Source: Bacillota bacterium (lineage in GTDB: Bacteria > Bacillota > Clostridia > Peptostreptococcales > Anaerovoracaceae). From it: a DNA stretch of 7,051 nucleotides. The stretch is from assembly GCA_022793975.1 (NCBI GenBank), contig JAAWDW010000140.1:1-7051 (forward strand). The letters run 5' to 3'. The translations under genes were made by a program, and so were the position numbers. This document shows positions 1 to 5,544 of the stretch, in pieces (position 1 is the stretch's first letter; each line of letters begins with the position of its first letter). The notes below the pieces were generated by a model. It searched no databases and was not told where the DNA came from. It saw only the letters and a list, made by a program, of their open reading frames with translations.

Positions 1-124
1 CTGCCGAATGTTCAATTGATGCCGAACTGACTTCATTTTCTCCGCGGAAAACTGCAGTTTTTGTAGATGTGGAACCAGGATTGATAACAAGTATCAACTC
101 ATTTCCATTTTTTCCGCTATTCAA
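1..124 (-). CDS. buk: Butyrate kinase, N-terminal fragment (gene runs off the left edge)
   Basis: Butyrate kinase transfers phosphate between butyryl phosphate and ADP, yielding ATP and butyrate in the last step of one clostridial butyrate pathway; it is a cytoplasmic enzyme of the acetate/sugar kinase/Hsp70 fold. Only the first 41 codons are visible. They begin MNSGKNGNEL and continue ILVINPGSTSTKTAVFRGEN, which carries the NPGSTSTK phosphate-binding loop typical of butyrate kinases; acetate kinases have NAGSSSxK here. The later IEHSA also matches the family's RHSAEE-like stretch. No ATG precedes the motif in frame. I chose the TTG at 124-122 because a TAA lies just upstream in frame and GGAGG at 133-137 stands eight bases before it. 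A second TTG eleven residues before NPGSTSTK's end region (codon 10) would give a more usual N-terminus but has a weaker ribosome site. Family call is firm; exact start and substrate (butyrate versus branched-chain acid) are less certain. Confidence 0.85.
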   Translation of the reverse strand, partial: MNSGKNGNELILVINPGSTSTKTAVFRGENEVSSASIEHSA

Positions 125-130
125 TTATAA

Positions 131-140
131 TCCCTCCCCC
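131..140 (-). promoter_or_regulatory. Strong ribosome binding site deciding the TTG start of buk
   Basis: The minus strand reads GGGGGAGGGA here. Its GGAGG core lies eight bases before the TTG at 124-122. This supports the upstream TTG rather than the internal one. Confidence 0.65.
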
Positions 141-197
141 AATATATACTTAGACGAATTCTGTCAAAAAATGTTCATCAAAATCGCCTATGTATAT

Positions 198-226
198 ATT
201 ATAATTTTACCATTAACACAGTTAAA
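198..226 (-). promoter_or_regulatory. Candidate promoter for buk
   Basis: On the minus strand a perfect -10 hexamer TATAAT occupies 203-198. Seventeen bases upstream is TTTAAC (226-221), which matches TTGACA at only three of six positions. The spacer includes an inverted repeat, TTAAC-3-GTTAA (213-225), that could be a regulator site. Transcription would start near 191 and give a leader of about 65 bases. The site lies just downstream of the groEL terminator, consistent with an independent unit. A competing TTGACA at 167-162 has only badly spaced -10 candidates. Confidence 0.4.
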
Positions 227-230
227 ATGC

Positions 231-268
231 AAAAAATAAAAAATGAGCGTCAATAATTGACGCTCATT
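231..268 (-). terminator. Intrinsic terminator of the groES-groEL operon
   Basis: AATGAGCGTCAA (242-253) and TTGACGCTCATT (257-268) form a perfect 12-bp stem with a three-base loop. On the minus strand the stem is followed by a T-rich run, TTTTTTATTTTTT (243-231). It lies about 90 bases beyond the groEL stop. On the plus strand the downstream side is not T-rich, so it acts mainly for minus-strand transcription. Confidence 0.9.
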
Positions 269-356
269 ACTTAATTATCTTATGTTTTACTTGCCCGCGG
301 CGCGTGCATTCTGTGTTCCTTATGCGTCCGGGCATTGCATATTATCGACTCAGAGC

Positions 357-1988
357 TTACATCATGCCCATTCCGCCTCCCATGCCGCCGCCCATCGGCA
401 TTGCCGGTTCATCTTTTGGAATATCCGCTACACAGCTCTCCGTTGTCAGGAGCATTGCCGATGCCGATGCTGCATTCTGAAGCGCGGATCTTGTTACCTT
501 GGCCGGATCCACAATACCTGCACCGATCATATCCATATACTGCTCCGTTGCGGCATTAAAGCCTACGCCGCTCTTACTTCCCTTAACCTTTGCCACAACT
601 ACGCTGCCTTCAAATCCTGCGTTTTCCGCAATCTGTCTTACAGGCTCTTCAAGCGCTCTCATAATAATGGCAGCACCTGTTTTTTCGTCGCCTGCGAGAG
701 TCTTCACATACTTTGCAACTGCAGGAATAGCATTTGCAAGAGCAACACCGCCGCCGGCTACAATACCCTCTTCAACAGCAGCCTTTGTCGCATTGAGAGC
801 ATCTTCAATTCTGAGCTTTCTCTCTTTGAGTTCTGTTTCAGTTGCTGCTCCTACCTGAATTACCGCTACTCCTCCCGACAGCTTTGCAAGTCTCTCCTGC
901 AGCTTTTCTCTGTCGAAATCCGATGTAGTTTCTTCTATCTGCATCTTGATCTGATTTATTCTGGCACTAATGTCCGCAGCATCTCCCGCACCGCCTACTA
1001 TTACAGTATTTTCCTTAGTTACCTTAACAGATGAAGCTGTACCGAGAAGATCTATTGTTGCTTCTTTGAGGTCGTATCCAATTTCCTCGGAAATAACCGT
1101 ACCTCCCGTAAGAATAGCTATATCTTCCATCATAGCCTTTCTTCTGTCACCGAAGCCCGGAGCCTTAACAGCCACACAGTCAAATGTGCCTCTGAGCTTG
1201 TTAAGCACGAGAGTTGCGAGTGCCTCTCCCTCTACATCGTCAGCTATAATGAGGAGCTTTCTGCCCTGCTGCACGATCTGTTCAAGCAGCGGAAGCAGGT
1301 CCTGAATATTTGATATCTTCTTGTCCGTGAGTAAAATGTACGGATTTTCAAGATTTGATTCCATCTTGTCTGTGTCCGTTGCCATATATGCCGAGAGATA
1401 TCCTCTGTCAAACTGCATACCTTCAACAACTTCAAGAGTCGTTCCCATCGACTTTGACTCTTCCACTGTGATAACGCCGTCCTTGCCGACTTTTTCCATT
1501 GCCTCTGCTATGAGCTGACCGATAGCCTCGTCAGCAGCCGAAACAGACGCCACCTGTGCGATAGCTTCTTTTGAATCAACAACCTGCGAAAGCTTCTTAA
1601 TTTCCTCACAAGCTACATCAACAGCGCTCTGAATGCCCCTTCTTATTACCATCGGATTTGCCCCTGCGGCAACATTTTTAAATCCTTCTCTTATTATAAT
1701 CTGCGCAAGCAGCGTGGCAGTCGTCGTACCGTCTCCCGCAACATCATTAGTCTTTGTAGCAACTTCCTTTACAAGCTGTGCGCCCATATTTTCGATAGGA
1801 TCTTCAAGCTCTATTTCTCTTGCAATAGTCACACCGTCGTTAGTAATAAGCGGTGAGCCAAACTTCTTTTCAAGAAGCACATTTCTGCCCTTAGGTCCGA
1901 GCGTAATTTTTACTGTATTTGCAAGCTGATCAACTCCTGCCTGCAGTTTTCTTCTGGCGTCTTCGCCGTAATGTAATTCCTTTGCCAT
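357..1988 (-). CDS. groEL: Chaperonin GroEL (60 kDa, Hsp60)
   Basis: Cytoplasmic ATP-driven chaperonin: two stacked heptameric rings that enclose unfolded proteins under a GroES lid. The 543-residue length is normal for the family and both ends are intact. Visible hallmarks are the equatorial nucleotide-binding segments LGPKGRNV (residues 30-37) and VAGDGTTTAT (83-92), the apical-domain segment VVEGMQFDRGYLSAY (about 188-202), the C-terminal equatorial signature EEGIVAGGGVAL, and a GGM-rich flexible tail ending GGGMGGGMGMM. The ATG at 1988 is chosen because the protein then begins MAKELHYGEDARRKL like other GroELs and is preceded by GAGGG at seven bases. It is the second gene of a two-gene operon, 33 bases after groES, controlled by the CIRCE element upstream of groES and closed by the hairpin at 231-268. 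No missing catalytic residue or frameshift was seen. Confidence 0.98.
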   Translation of the reverse strand: MAKELHYGEDARRKLQAGVDQLANTVKITLGPKGRNVLLEKKFGSPLITNDGVTIAREIELEDPIENMGAQLVKEVATKTNDVAGDGTTTATLLAQIIIREGFKNVAAGANPMVIRRGIQSAVDVACEEIKKLSQVVDSKEAIAQVASVSAADEAIGQLIAEAMEKVGKDGVITVEESKSMGTTLEVVEGMQFDRGYLSAYMATDTDKMESNLENPYILLTDKKISNIQDLLPLLEQIVQQGRKLLIIADDVEGEALATLVLNKLRGTFDCVAVKAPGFGDRRKAMMEDIAILTGGTVISEEIGYDLKEATIDLLGTASSVKVTKENTVIVGGAGDAADISARINQIKMQIEETTSDFDREKLQERLAKLSGGVAVIQVGAATETELKERKLRIEDALNATKAAVEEGIVAGGGVALANAIPAVAKYVKTLAGDEKTGAAIIMRALEEPVRQIAENAGFEGSVVVAKVKGSKSGVGFNAATEQYMDMIGAGIVDPAKVTRSALQNAASASAMLLTTESCVADIPKDEPAMPMGGGMGGGMGMM

Positions 1989-2021
1989 TTTAATTCCCTC
2001 TCTCCTATATGAAATTTTTAA

Positions 2022-2300
2022 TTAGTCTACTTTTGCAAGTATATCTTCCTGCTTCATAATGATGTACTCTTCGCCCTGATACTTAATCTCAGTGCCCGCA
2101 TACTTTGAAAATACAACCTTGTCTCCGGCAGCAAGCTCCATCTTTTCGTCTTTTGTTCCCGGTCCTGCCGCAACTATTTCAGCCATCTGCGGCTGTTCTT
2201 TTGCCTGACCGGAAAGAATAATGCCTCCCTGTGTCTTTTCCTCTGCTTCAAATCTCTTCATTACTACTCTCGTTCCGAGAGGCTTGATACCAAAACTCAT
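2022..2300 (-). CDS. groES: Co-chaperonin GroES (10 kDa, Hsp10)
   Basis: Heptameric cytoplasmic lid for GroEL. The 92-residue protein has the family's normal length. It opens with IKPLGTRVVMKR, the first beta strand of the barrel. It then has the mobile loop (about residues 17-34), whose hydrophobic IIL at 27-29 is the part that docks into GroEL's apical domain, followed by VAAGPG (43-48), the KVVFSKYAGTEIKY strand pair (61-74) and the EEYIIMKQEDILA ending. The ATG at 2300 is preceded by AAGGAG eight bases upstream. It is the first gene of the groES-groEL operon, about 87 bases from the predicted transcription start. The leader begins with the CIRCE inverted repeat, so HrcA-type heat-shock repression is expected. 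Confidence 0.98.
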   Translation of the reverse strand: MSFGIKPLGTRVVMKRFEAEEKTQGGIILSGQAKEQPQMAEIVAAGPGTKDEKMELAAGDKVVFSKYAGTEIKYQGEEYIIMKQEDILAKVD

Positions 2301-2362
2301 ACCAAATTCTCCTTTCTGACTATCATATATTTAAGTTTATGGATTAAACCCTTTTTGCTTTG

Positions 2363-2389
2363 TTAGCACTCATCTTGTTTGAGTGCTAA
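2363..2389. promoter_or_regulatory. CIRCE operator (HrcA binding site)
   Basis: TTAGCACTC (2363-2371), nine bases, GAGTGCTAA (2381-2389): a perfect match to the CIRCE consensus, extended by one further G-C pair on each side. It overlaps the predicted groES transcription start, so HrcA would block initiation, and the repeat would also form a hairpin at the very 5' end of the mRNA. HrcA itself is not encoded in this window. Confidence 0.97.
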
Positions 2390-2393
2390 CTAT

Positions 2394-2422
2394 ACTGTAC
2401 ATCTTTTTTTCGGTAATGTCAA
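2394..2422 (-). promoter_or_regulatory. Promoter of groES-groEL
   Basis: Minus strand: perfect -35 TTGACA (2422-2417), 17-base spacer, -10 TACAGT (2399-2394, four of six matches). The start would fall near 2387, inside the CIRCE element. The vegetative-type boxes plus CIRCE are the standard layout for groESL in Firmicutes. Confidence 0.85.
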
Positions 2423-2507
2423 CAGATTTAACCAAAATTTTTCGGTAAATTATACTTTTTATCTTCGCACTGTTTCACCGGATTCGCAAAACCATTTGGT
2501 TATGTAC

Positions 2508-3425
2508 TCATTCGGCAAATCCGCGCATGTAATAAAAAAGATACTGTTGTGCAAATCCGCCGTAAGCGCCGAATTTTTCACCGGCAAAAGCCGCCATTCC
2601 CTTGACATCGCTTTCGTCTATATTATAGAGTCTGTTCATAACCCGCCTAACCCATACATCAATTGGAAAACTTTCGTACTTCTCCATAGAAAAAAGAAGT
2701 ATGCAGTTTGCCACTTTAGGTCCCACACCGCATAGGCTGGTCAGGTATTCGTATGCATCTTTTGTCGGCACTTGATTGAGAGAATACAACATTCTGCCGC
2801 CGTCCTCTGCAACAGCTTTTGCCGTTTCCGTTATGTAACGCGCTCTGTATCCGAGGCGTATTTCCGAAAGATCTTCGGGTTCAAGCTCAGCCAATTTCTC
2901 AAATGTCGGAAAGGCATATCTTTTTCTCCCGCGATATTCCGGTAATTCCTCGCCGAACGCTGCCGAAAGATTTTCGATGCACTTTTTTATCCTCGGAATA
3001 TTATTATTCTGAGAAATTATAAAGGAAATAAGTGTTTCCCAGTTGTCCTGATTGAGAAGCCTTATTCCCGCACCTGATTTTATGGCGTTTCCCACCACAG
3101 GATCACCCGCTGTCAGCGTTTTCTTTATCTCGCCGTAATCTCTGTCAAGATCGAGATAAGAGCGCCAGATTTTTTCAAAATCATCTTCCGATGCGCCATC
3201 GATTATAAGACGGCCGCTGCAGTCGTCAATGCTCCTGCTGTCATCCCCGTCTGCCTTTTCAGCATTTTCTTCACCGATACCAGCACATTCAAACTGCATA
3301 TTTACTGTCTTGCCGAATGCCGTTCCCGTATAGCTCCCGTCTTCCTCTTCCTCCCAGCGAAAACATTGCCCGCAGTCAAATATATGCTTTAAATCAAAAT
3401 CTTTTACTTCCTTTATCAGCTGCAT
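2508..3425 (-). CDS. ogg: 8-oxoguanine DNA glycosylase/AP lyase, OGG1 type
   Basis: Base-excision repair enzyme that removes 8-oxoguanine from DNA and can cut the resulting abasic site; it belongs to the helix-hairpin-helix (HhH-GPD) superfamily. Visible in the 305 residues: the N-terminal FDCGQCFRW (16-24) like OGG1's GQSFRW, the NNNIPRIKKCI helix (140-150) matching OGG1's NNNIxRI, and the HhH hairpin LCGVGPKVANCI (231-242). The catalytic lysine is K237 and the aspartate is D256 in FPIDVWVRR. Their 19-residue spacing equals that of human OGG1 K249/D268. An acidic stretch (about residues 46-71, GEENAEKADGDDSRSIDD) interrupts the N-terminal domain and looks like a family-atypical loop. The ATG at 3425 overlaps the end of the upstream P-loop gene by ten bases and has AGAGG six bases upstream, so translation is probably coupled. 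No terminator is seen before the groESL promoter. Confidence 0.93.
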   Translation of the reverse strand: MQLIKEVKDFDLKHIFDCGQCFRWEEEEDGSYTGTAFGKTVNMQFECAGIGEENAEKADGDDSRSIDDCSGRLIIDGASEDDFEKIWRSYLDLDRDYGEIKKTLTAGDPVVGNAIKSGAGIRLLNQDNWETLISFIISQNNNIPRIKKCIENLSAAFGEELPEYRGRKRYAFPTFEKLAELEPEDLSEIRLGYRARYITETAKAVAEDGGRMLYSLNQVPTKDAYEYLTSLCGVGPKVANCILLFSMEKYESFPIDVWVRRVMNRLYNIDESDVKGMAAFAGEKFGAYGGFAQQYLFYYMRGFAE

Positions 3426-4228
3426 TTTAAACCTCTTATTTCTATATTCATCTCTTCTACATTAAATGCTGTCATCATTTCCGTCTGTTTTGCTATTTCG
3501 CTCTGTATTTTCTCAGCCGCCGTGATAATATTTCTCCCGCCGTACATCACGAGAAAGGCTTTTATCTTTATCCCCTCCCCCGTTTTATATACGCTTATCT
3601 TACTCACTTTAAACACATCGCCTGATTTCATACATATATGGTTTATTATATCGGTAATAACTTTATCACTTATATTATATTTTCCAAGATAACTGTATGT
3701 CGGCCGCACGACTGTGCGTTCTCCTCTGTCATTATTTTTGCTGCCGCGACCTATAAACCACCTGAGAGGATTCATAAAATATCCGGAAAATTCTTTTTTA
3801 AGTTCAAATGTCGGTACAGGTATCACATGCTTTCCCTGTTCATATCTCTGACGGTATGCCGCATTCCGTTCTTCTTCTGTCGTAATATCTTCTATATTTA
3901 TAACAAGTTCCGGCGCAGGAAGCCCAAGACGATCACATATTTTAAATACCATATTCCGTCCCGTACCTATTACAAGAATACGTTCAGGAGATATTTCCGC
4001 AAGCTTGTCTCTGACCTCGCGCATATGTGTCTCGTCTGTAAAAAGTGCCGTTTTTACAGCGCCCACTTTAGTCTGCTGCCTCTTGGCCGAAATGCCCGCA
4101 ATAACTGACGCCCTGCCTATAAGAAGCCCGTCATCTATAATATATTCTATATTCATTTGTCCGCACAGATATGTTGCCTGGAAGCTTTTGCCCGTGCCGC
4201 TTTTTCCTACCAAAGCATAAACTTTCAT
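3416..4228 (-). CDS. P-loop NTPase with C-terminal Asp23/Gls24-like domain, function unknown
   Basis: I cannot give this 270-residue protein a gene name. Residues 1-8 form a hydrophobic beta strand leading into a Walker A motif, GKSGTGKS (8-15). A conserved-looking segment follows (IDDGLLIGR, 31-39; SAKRQQTKVGAVKTALF, 47-63), then RILVIGTGRN (83-92), a possible Walker B or sensor strand, and GKHVIPVPTFELKKEFSGYF (132-151). From about residue 178 to the end the pattern YNISDKVITDIINHI...KIKAFLVMYGGRNI...AAEKIQSEI...FNVEEMNIEIRG resembles the alkaline-shock Asp23/Gls24 domain. No signal peptide or clear membrane segment is seen. The ATG at 4228 has GGAG eight bases upstream. It is the first gene of a pair with ogg and diverges from the ferredoxin gene. 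The P-loop is certain, the Asp23/Gls24 assignment is by pattern, and any role in envelope stress is only inferred. Confidence 0.8.
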   Translation of the reverse strand: MKVYALVGKSGTGKSFQATYLCGQMNIEYIIDDGLLIGRASVIAGISAKRQQTKVGAVKTALFTDETHMREVRDKLAEISPERILVIGTGRNMVFKICDRLGLPAPELVINIEDITTEEERNAAYRQRYEQGKHVIPVPTFELKKEFSGYFMNPLRWFIGRGSKNNDRGERTVVRPTYSYLGKYNISDKVITDIINHICMKSGDVFKVSKISVYKTGEGIKIKAFLVMYGGRNIITAAEKIQSEIAKQTEMMTAFNVEEMNIEIRGLKCS

Positions 4229-4229
4229 C

Positions 4230-4258
4230 TTTACTTCTCCGCTTACTTCTGTTATAAT
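4230..4258 (+). promoter_or_regulatory. Promoter of the ferredoxin gene
   Basis: Plus strand: perfect extended -10 TGTTATAAT (4250-4258), with -35 TTTACT (4230-4235, four of six matches) at 17 bases. Transcription would start near 4265, giving a leader of about 44 bases that contains AAGGAGG (4294-4300). The -35 box sits at the start of the divergent P-loop gene's leader. Confidence 0.75.
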
Positions 4259-4282
4259 ACCTTTATATCGTAAGATTGACTA
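4254..4282 (-). promoter_or_regulatory. Candidate promoter of the P-loop/ogg gene pair
   Basis: Minus strand: -35 TAGTCA (4282-4277, four of six matches), 17-base spacer, -10 TATTAT (4259-4254, five of six). Transcription would start near 4247, about 19 bases before the ATG. Its -10 box uses the same bases as the ferredoxin -10 box on the other strand. Confidence 0.5.
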
Positions 4283-4308
4283 TTTAAATTTTTAAGGAGG
4301 ATATCATT

Positions 4309-4476
4309 ATGGCTTACAAAATCAGCGATGCTTGTATAAGCTGCGGCGCTTGTGCTGCTGAATGCCCTGTAGAAGCTATTTCCCAGGGAGATACTCAGTA
4401 CCAGATCGATCCTGACAAGTGCATTGACTGCGGTTCATGTGCAAACGCTTGCCCGGTTGACGCTCCGCAGGCTTAA
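4309..4476 (+). CDS. 2[4Fe-4S] ferredoxin, clostridial type
   Basis: Small soluble electron carrier, typically the partner of hydrogenase, pyruvate:ferredoxin oxidoreductase and electron-bifurcating enzymes in anaerobes. The 55-residue protein begins MAYKISDACISCGACAAECP and has a second motif CIDCGSCANACPVDA, the classic length and layout. By the known ligand pattern, C9, C12, C15 and C48 hold one cluster and C38, C41, C44 and C19 the other; all eight cysteines are present. The ATG at 4309 is fixed by AAGGAGG eight bases upstream. It is a single-gene unit, the only plus-strand gene here, with its own promoter and a strong terminator, which together with many GCT alanine codons suggests high expression. 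It converges on rex and diverges from the P-loop gene. No Rex-type operator was seen in its promoter. Confidence 0.97.
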   Translation: MAYKISDACISCGACAAECPVEAISQGDTQYQIDPDKCIDCGSCANACPVDAPQA

Positions 4477-4494
4477 TTATACGAGAGAATAAGC

Positions 4495-4533
4495 AATAAC
4501 CGTTTCTCAATTGAAACGGTTATTTTATTTTTT
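4495..4533 (+). terminator. Intrinsic terminator of the ferredoxin gene
   Basis: AATAACCGTTTC (4495-4506) and GAAACGGTTATT (4513-4524) make a perfect 12-bp stem with a six-base loop, followed by TTATTTTTT. It ends one base before the rex stop codon on the other strand. For minus-strand transcripts the stem is followed by GCTTATTCTC, a poor T-tract, so any action as the rex terminator would be weaker. Confidence 0.92.
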
Positions 4534-4534
4534 G

Positions 4535-5221
4535 TTATTTAGTTTTACTCTCGCTCTTTTTCCTTGCTTTCTGTGCCTTCTCCTCTCTCAGCTTGCTATC
4601 TCTGTTCATATGATACGCAAGTGAGTGCAGAGAGTCCGACAAATGAACATTCTCAAGCGATACGCAGTCCGGCACTTCTATATCCACCGGTGCAAAATTC
4701 CAAATGCCTCTTATGCCCGCAAAACAAAGCTTATCGGCAACTTCCTGCGCATTGTCTCTGGTAACACAGATAATACCGATATCAATATTATTATCTTCGA
4801 CAAACTCCACAAGTCCCTCATAGTCCATTATTTTAATATCATTTATGGAAATCCCTATGAGCCGCGGGTTTACTTCAAAAATTCCCTCAACATTAAACCC
4901 TGACTTAGAATATGTGTAATTTACAATCGCCTGTCCCAGATTGCCCGCGCCTACAACAACCATTTTATACTGTTTGTCAAGACCGAGTATGGCGCTTATT
5001 TCGTTGTAGAGCCCTTCAACATTATATCCGTACCCTTGCTGTCCGAATCCGCCGAAATTATTGAGATCCTGTCTGATCTGCGATGCCGTATAGCCAATCA
5101 AGCTGGAAAACTCGTTTGATGATATCTTGTCTACTCCCTTTTTGCTGAGTTCTTTAAGATACCTTCTGTACCTCGGCAGTCTTTTTATGACCGCATTCGA
5201 AATTTTTGCTTTTTCTTTCAT
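4535..5221 (-). CDS. rex: Redox-sensing transcriptional repressor Rex
   Basis: Rex is a dimeric DNA-binding repressor that reads the NADH/NAD+ ratio: high NADH releases it from operators of fermentation and respiration genes. The 228 residues show ISNAVIKRLPRYRRYLKEL (7-25) and ASQIRQDLNNFGGFGQQGYG (46-65), the winged-helix DNA-binding domain with its recognition helix. The Rossmann NADH-binding loop VVVGAGNLG follows (88-96), and then the C-terminal WNFAPVDIEVP (174-184) and NVHLSDSLHSLAY (191-203). A lysine-rich tail (about 207-228) extends past the usual end of roughly 210 residues. The ATG at 5221 follows the acyl carrier protein stop by 12 bases, and its ribosome site (GAGAG) abuts that stop, so it is probably translated from the same mRNA. 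In clostridia Rex controls butyrate and solvent genes; no full Rex operator was found in this window. Confidence 0.97.
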   Translation of the reverse strand: MKEKAKISNAVIKRLPRYRRYLKELSKKGVDKISSNEFSSLIGYTASQIRQDLNNFGGFGQQGYGYNVEGLYNEISAILGLDKQYKMVVVGAGNLGQAIVNYTYSKSGFNVEGIFEVNPRLIGISINDIKIMDYEGLVEFVEDNNIDIGIICVTRDNAQEVADKLCFAGIRGIWNFAPVDIEVPDCVSLENVHLSDSLHSLAYHMNRDSKLREEKAQKARKKSESKTK

Positions 5222-5233
5222 ATAAAATTCTCT

Positions 5234-5464
5234 CTAATTTGTTCTTTCTTCCACATATCTTACGATATCGGAAACGCTTTGAAATTTCTCCGCGTCCTCA
5301 TCAGGGATCTCAATTTCAAACTCATCTTCTATCGCCATAATTATTTCAACAGCGTCCAGTGAGTCGGCTTCAAGATCTTTCATAAGATGTGTATCCATTG
5401 TTACATCGTCTTCATCCACATTAAGCTGCTCAATAATAATTTCTTTTATTTTTTCAAAAGTCAT
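5234..5464 (-). CDS. acpP: Acyl carrier protein
   Basis: Small acidic four-helix protein that carries acyl chains on a phosphopantetheine arm during fatty acid synthesis. The 76-residue length is standard. The attachment motif is DSLDAVEIIMAIEDEF, with the modified serine at position 35; the preceding LMKDLEADS and the following EIEIPDEDAEKFQSVSDIV are typical of fatty-acid ACPs rather than of polyketide or D-alanyl carriers. The ATG at 5464 has GGAGG six bases upstream. No fab gene is in view: it sits between an ABC-F gene 80 bases upstream and rex 12 bases downstream. It probably has its own promoter (5509-5537) while also receiving read-through from the ABC-F gene, since no hairpin separates them. 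The ACP family is certain; whether it is the main housekeeping copy cannot be told. Confidence 0.95.
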   Translation of the reverse strand: MTFEKIKEIIIEQLNVDEDDVTMDTHLMKDLEADSLDAVEIIMAIEDEFEIEIPDEDAEKFQSVSDIVRYVEERTN

Positions 5465-5508
5465 GATAAACCTCCGTACCTGTTATATCACTTTTTTATA
5501 CATTCTTT

Positions 5509-5537
5509 ATTATATATATGAGTCACCCCATATGCAA
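5509..5537 (-). promoter_or_regulatory. Candidate promoter of acpP-rex
   Basis: Minus strand: perfect -10 TATAAT (5514-5509), 17-base spacer, -35 TTGCAT (5537-5532, first three bases match). The start would be near 5502, giving a leader of about 38 bases. The -35 box begins only eight bases after the ABC-F stop codon. Confidence 0.6.
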
Positions 5538-5544
5538 CAAATTT

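Noticed and set aside
141..167. Perfect TTGACA (167-162) as the -35 box of the buk promoter
   Set aside because: The only -10-like hexamer, TATATT, is 15 bases away, and the start would fall in or next to the ribosome site. The TATAAT at 203-198 is the better candidate.
269..337. Tiny minus-strand open frame of about 22 codons in the groEL trailer
   Set aside because: No Shine-Dalgarno precedes its ATG and nothing supports it as a gene; it is the length expected by chance.
282..1034. Long plus-strand open frame (250 codons) opposite groEL
   Set aside because: It lies antisense to a clearly real groEL, is rich in Cys, His, Tyr and Ser as expected of a shadow frame, and shows no ribosome site or recognisable domain.
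2431..2446. ACCAAAATTTTTCGGT as a terminator between ogg and groES
   Set aside because: The pairing is A-T rich, leaves no room for a stable loop and has no T-tract after it on the minus strand.
3638..4108. Plus-strand open frame (156 codons) opposite the P-loop gene
   Set aside because: Antisense shadow of a gene with an intact Walker A motif; the translation is rich in Cys, Phe and Tyr and no ribosome site precedes it.
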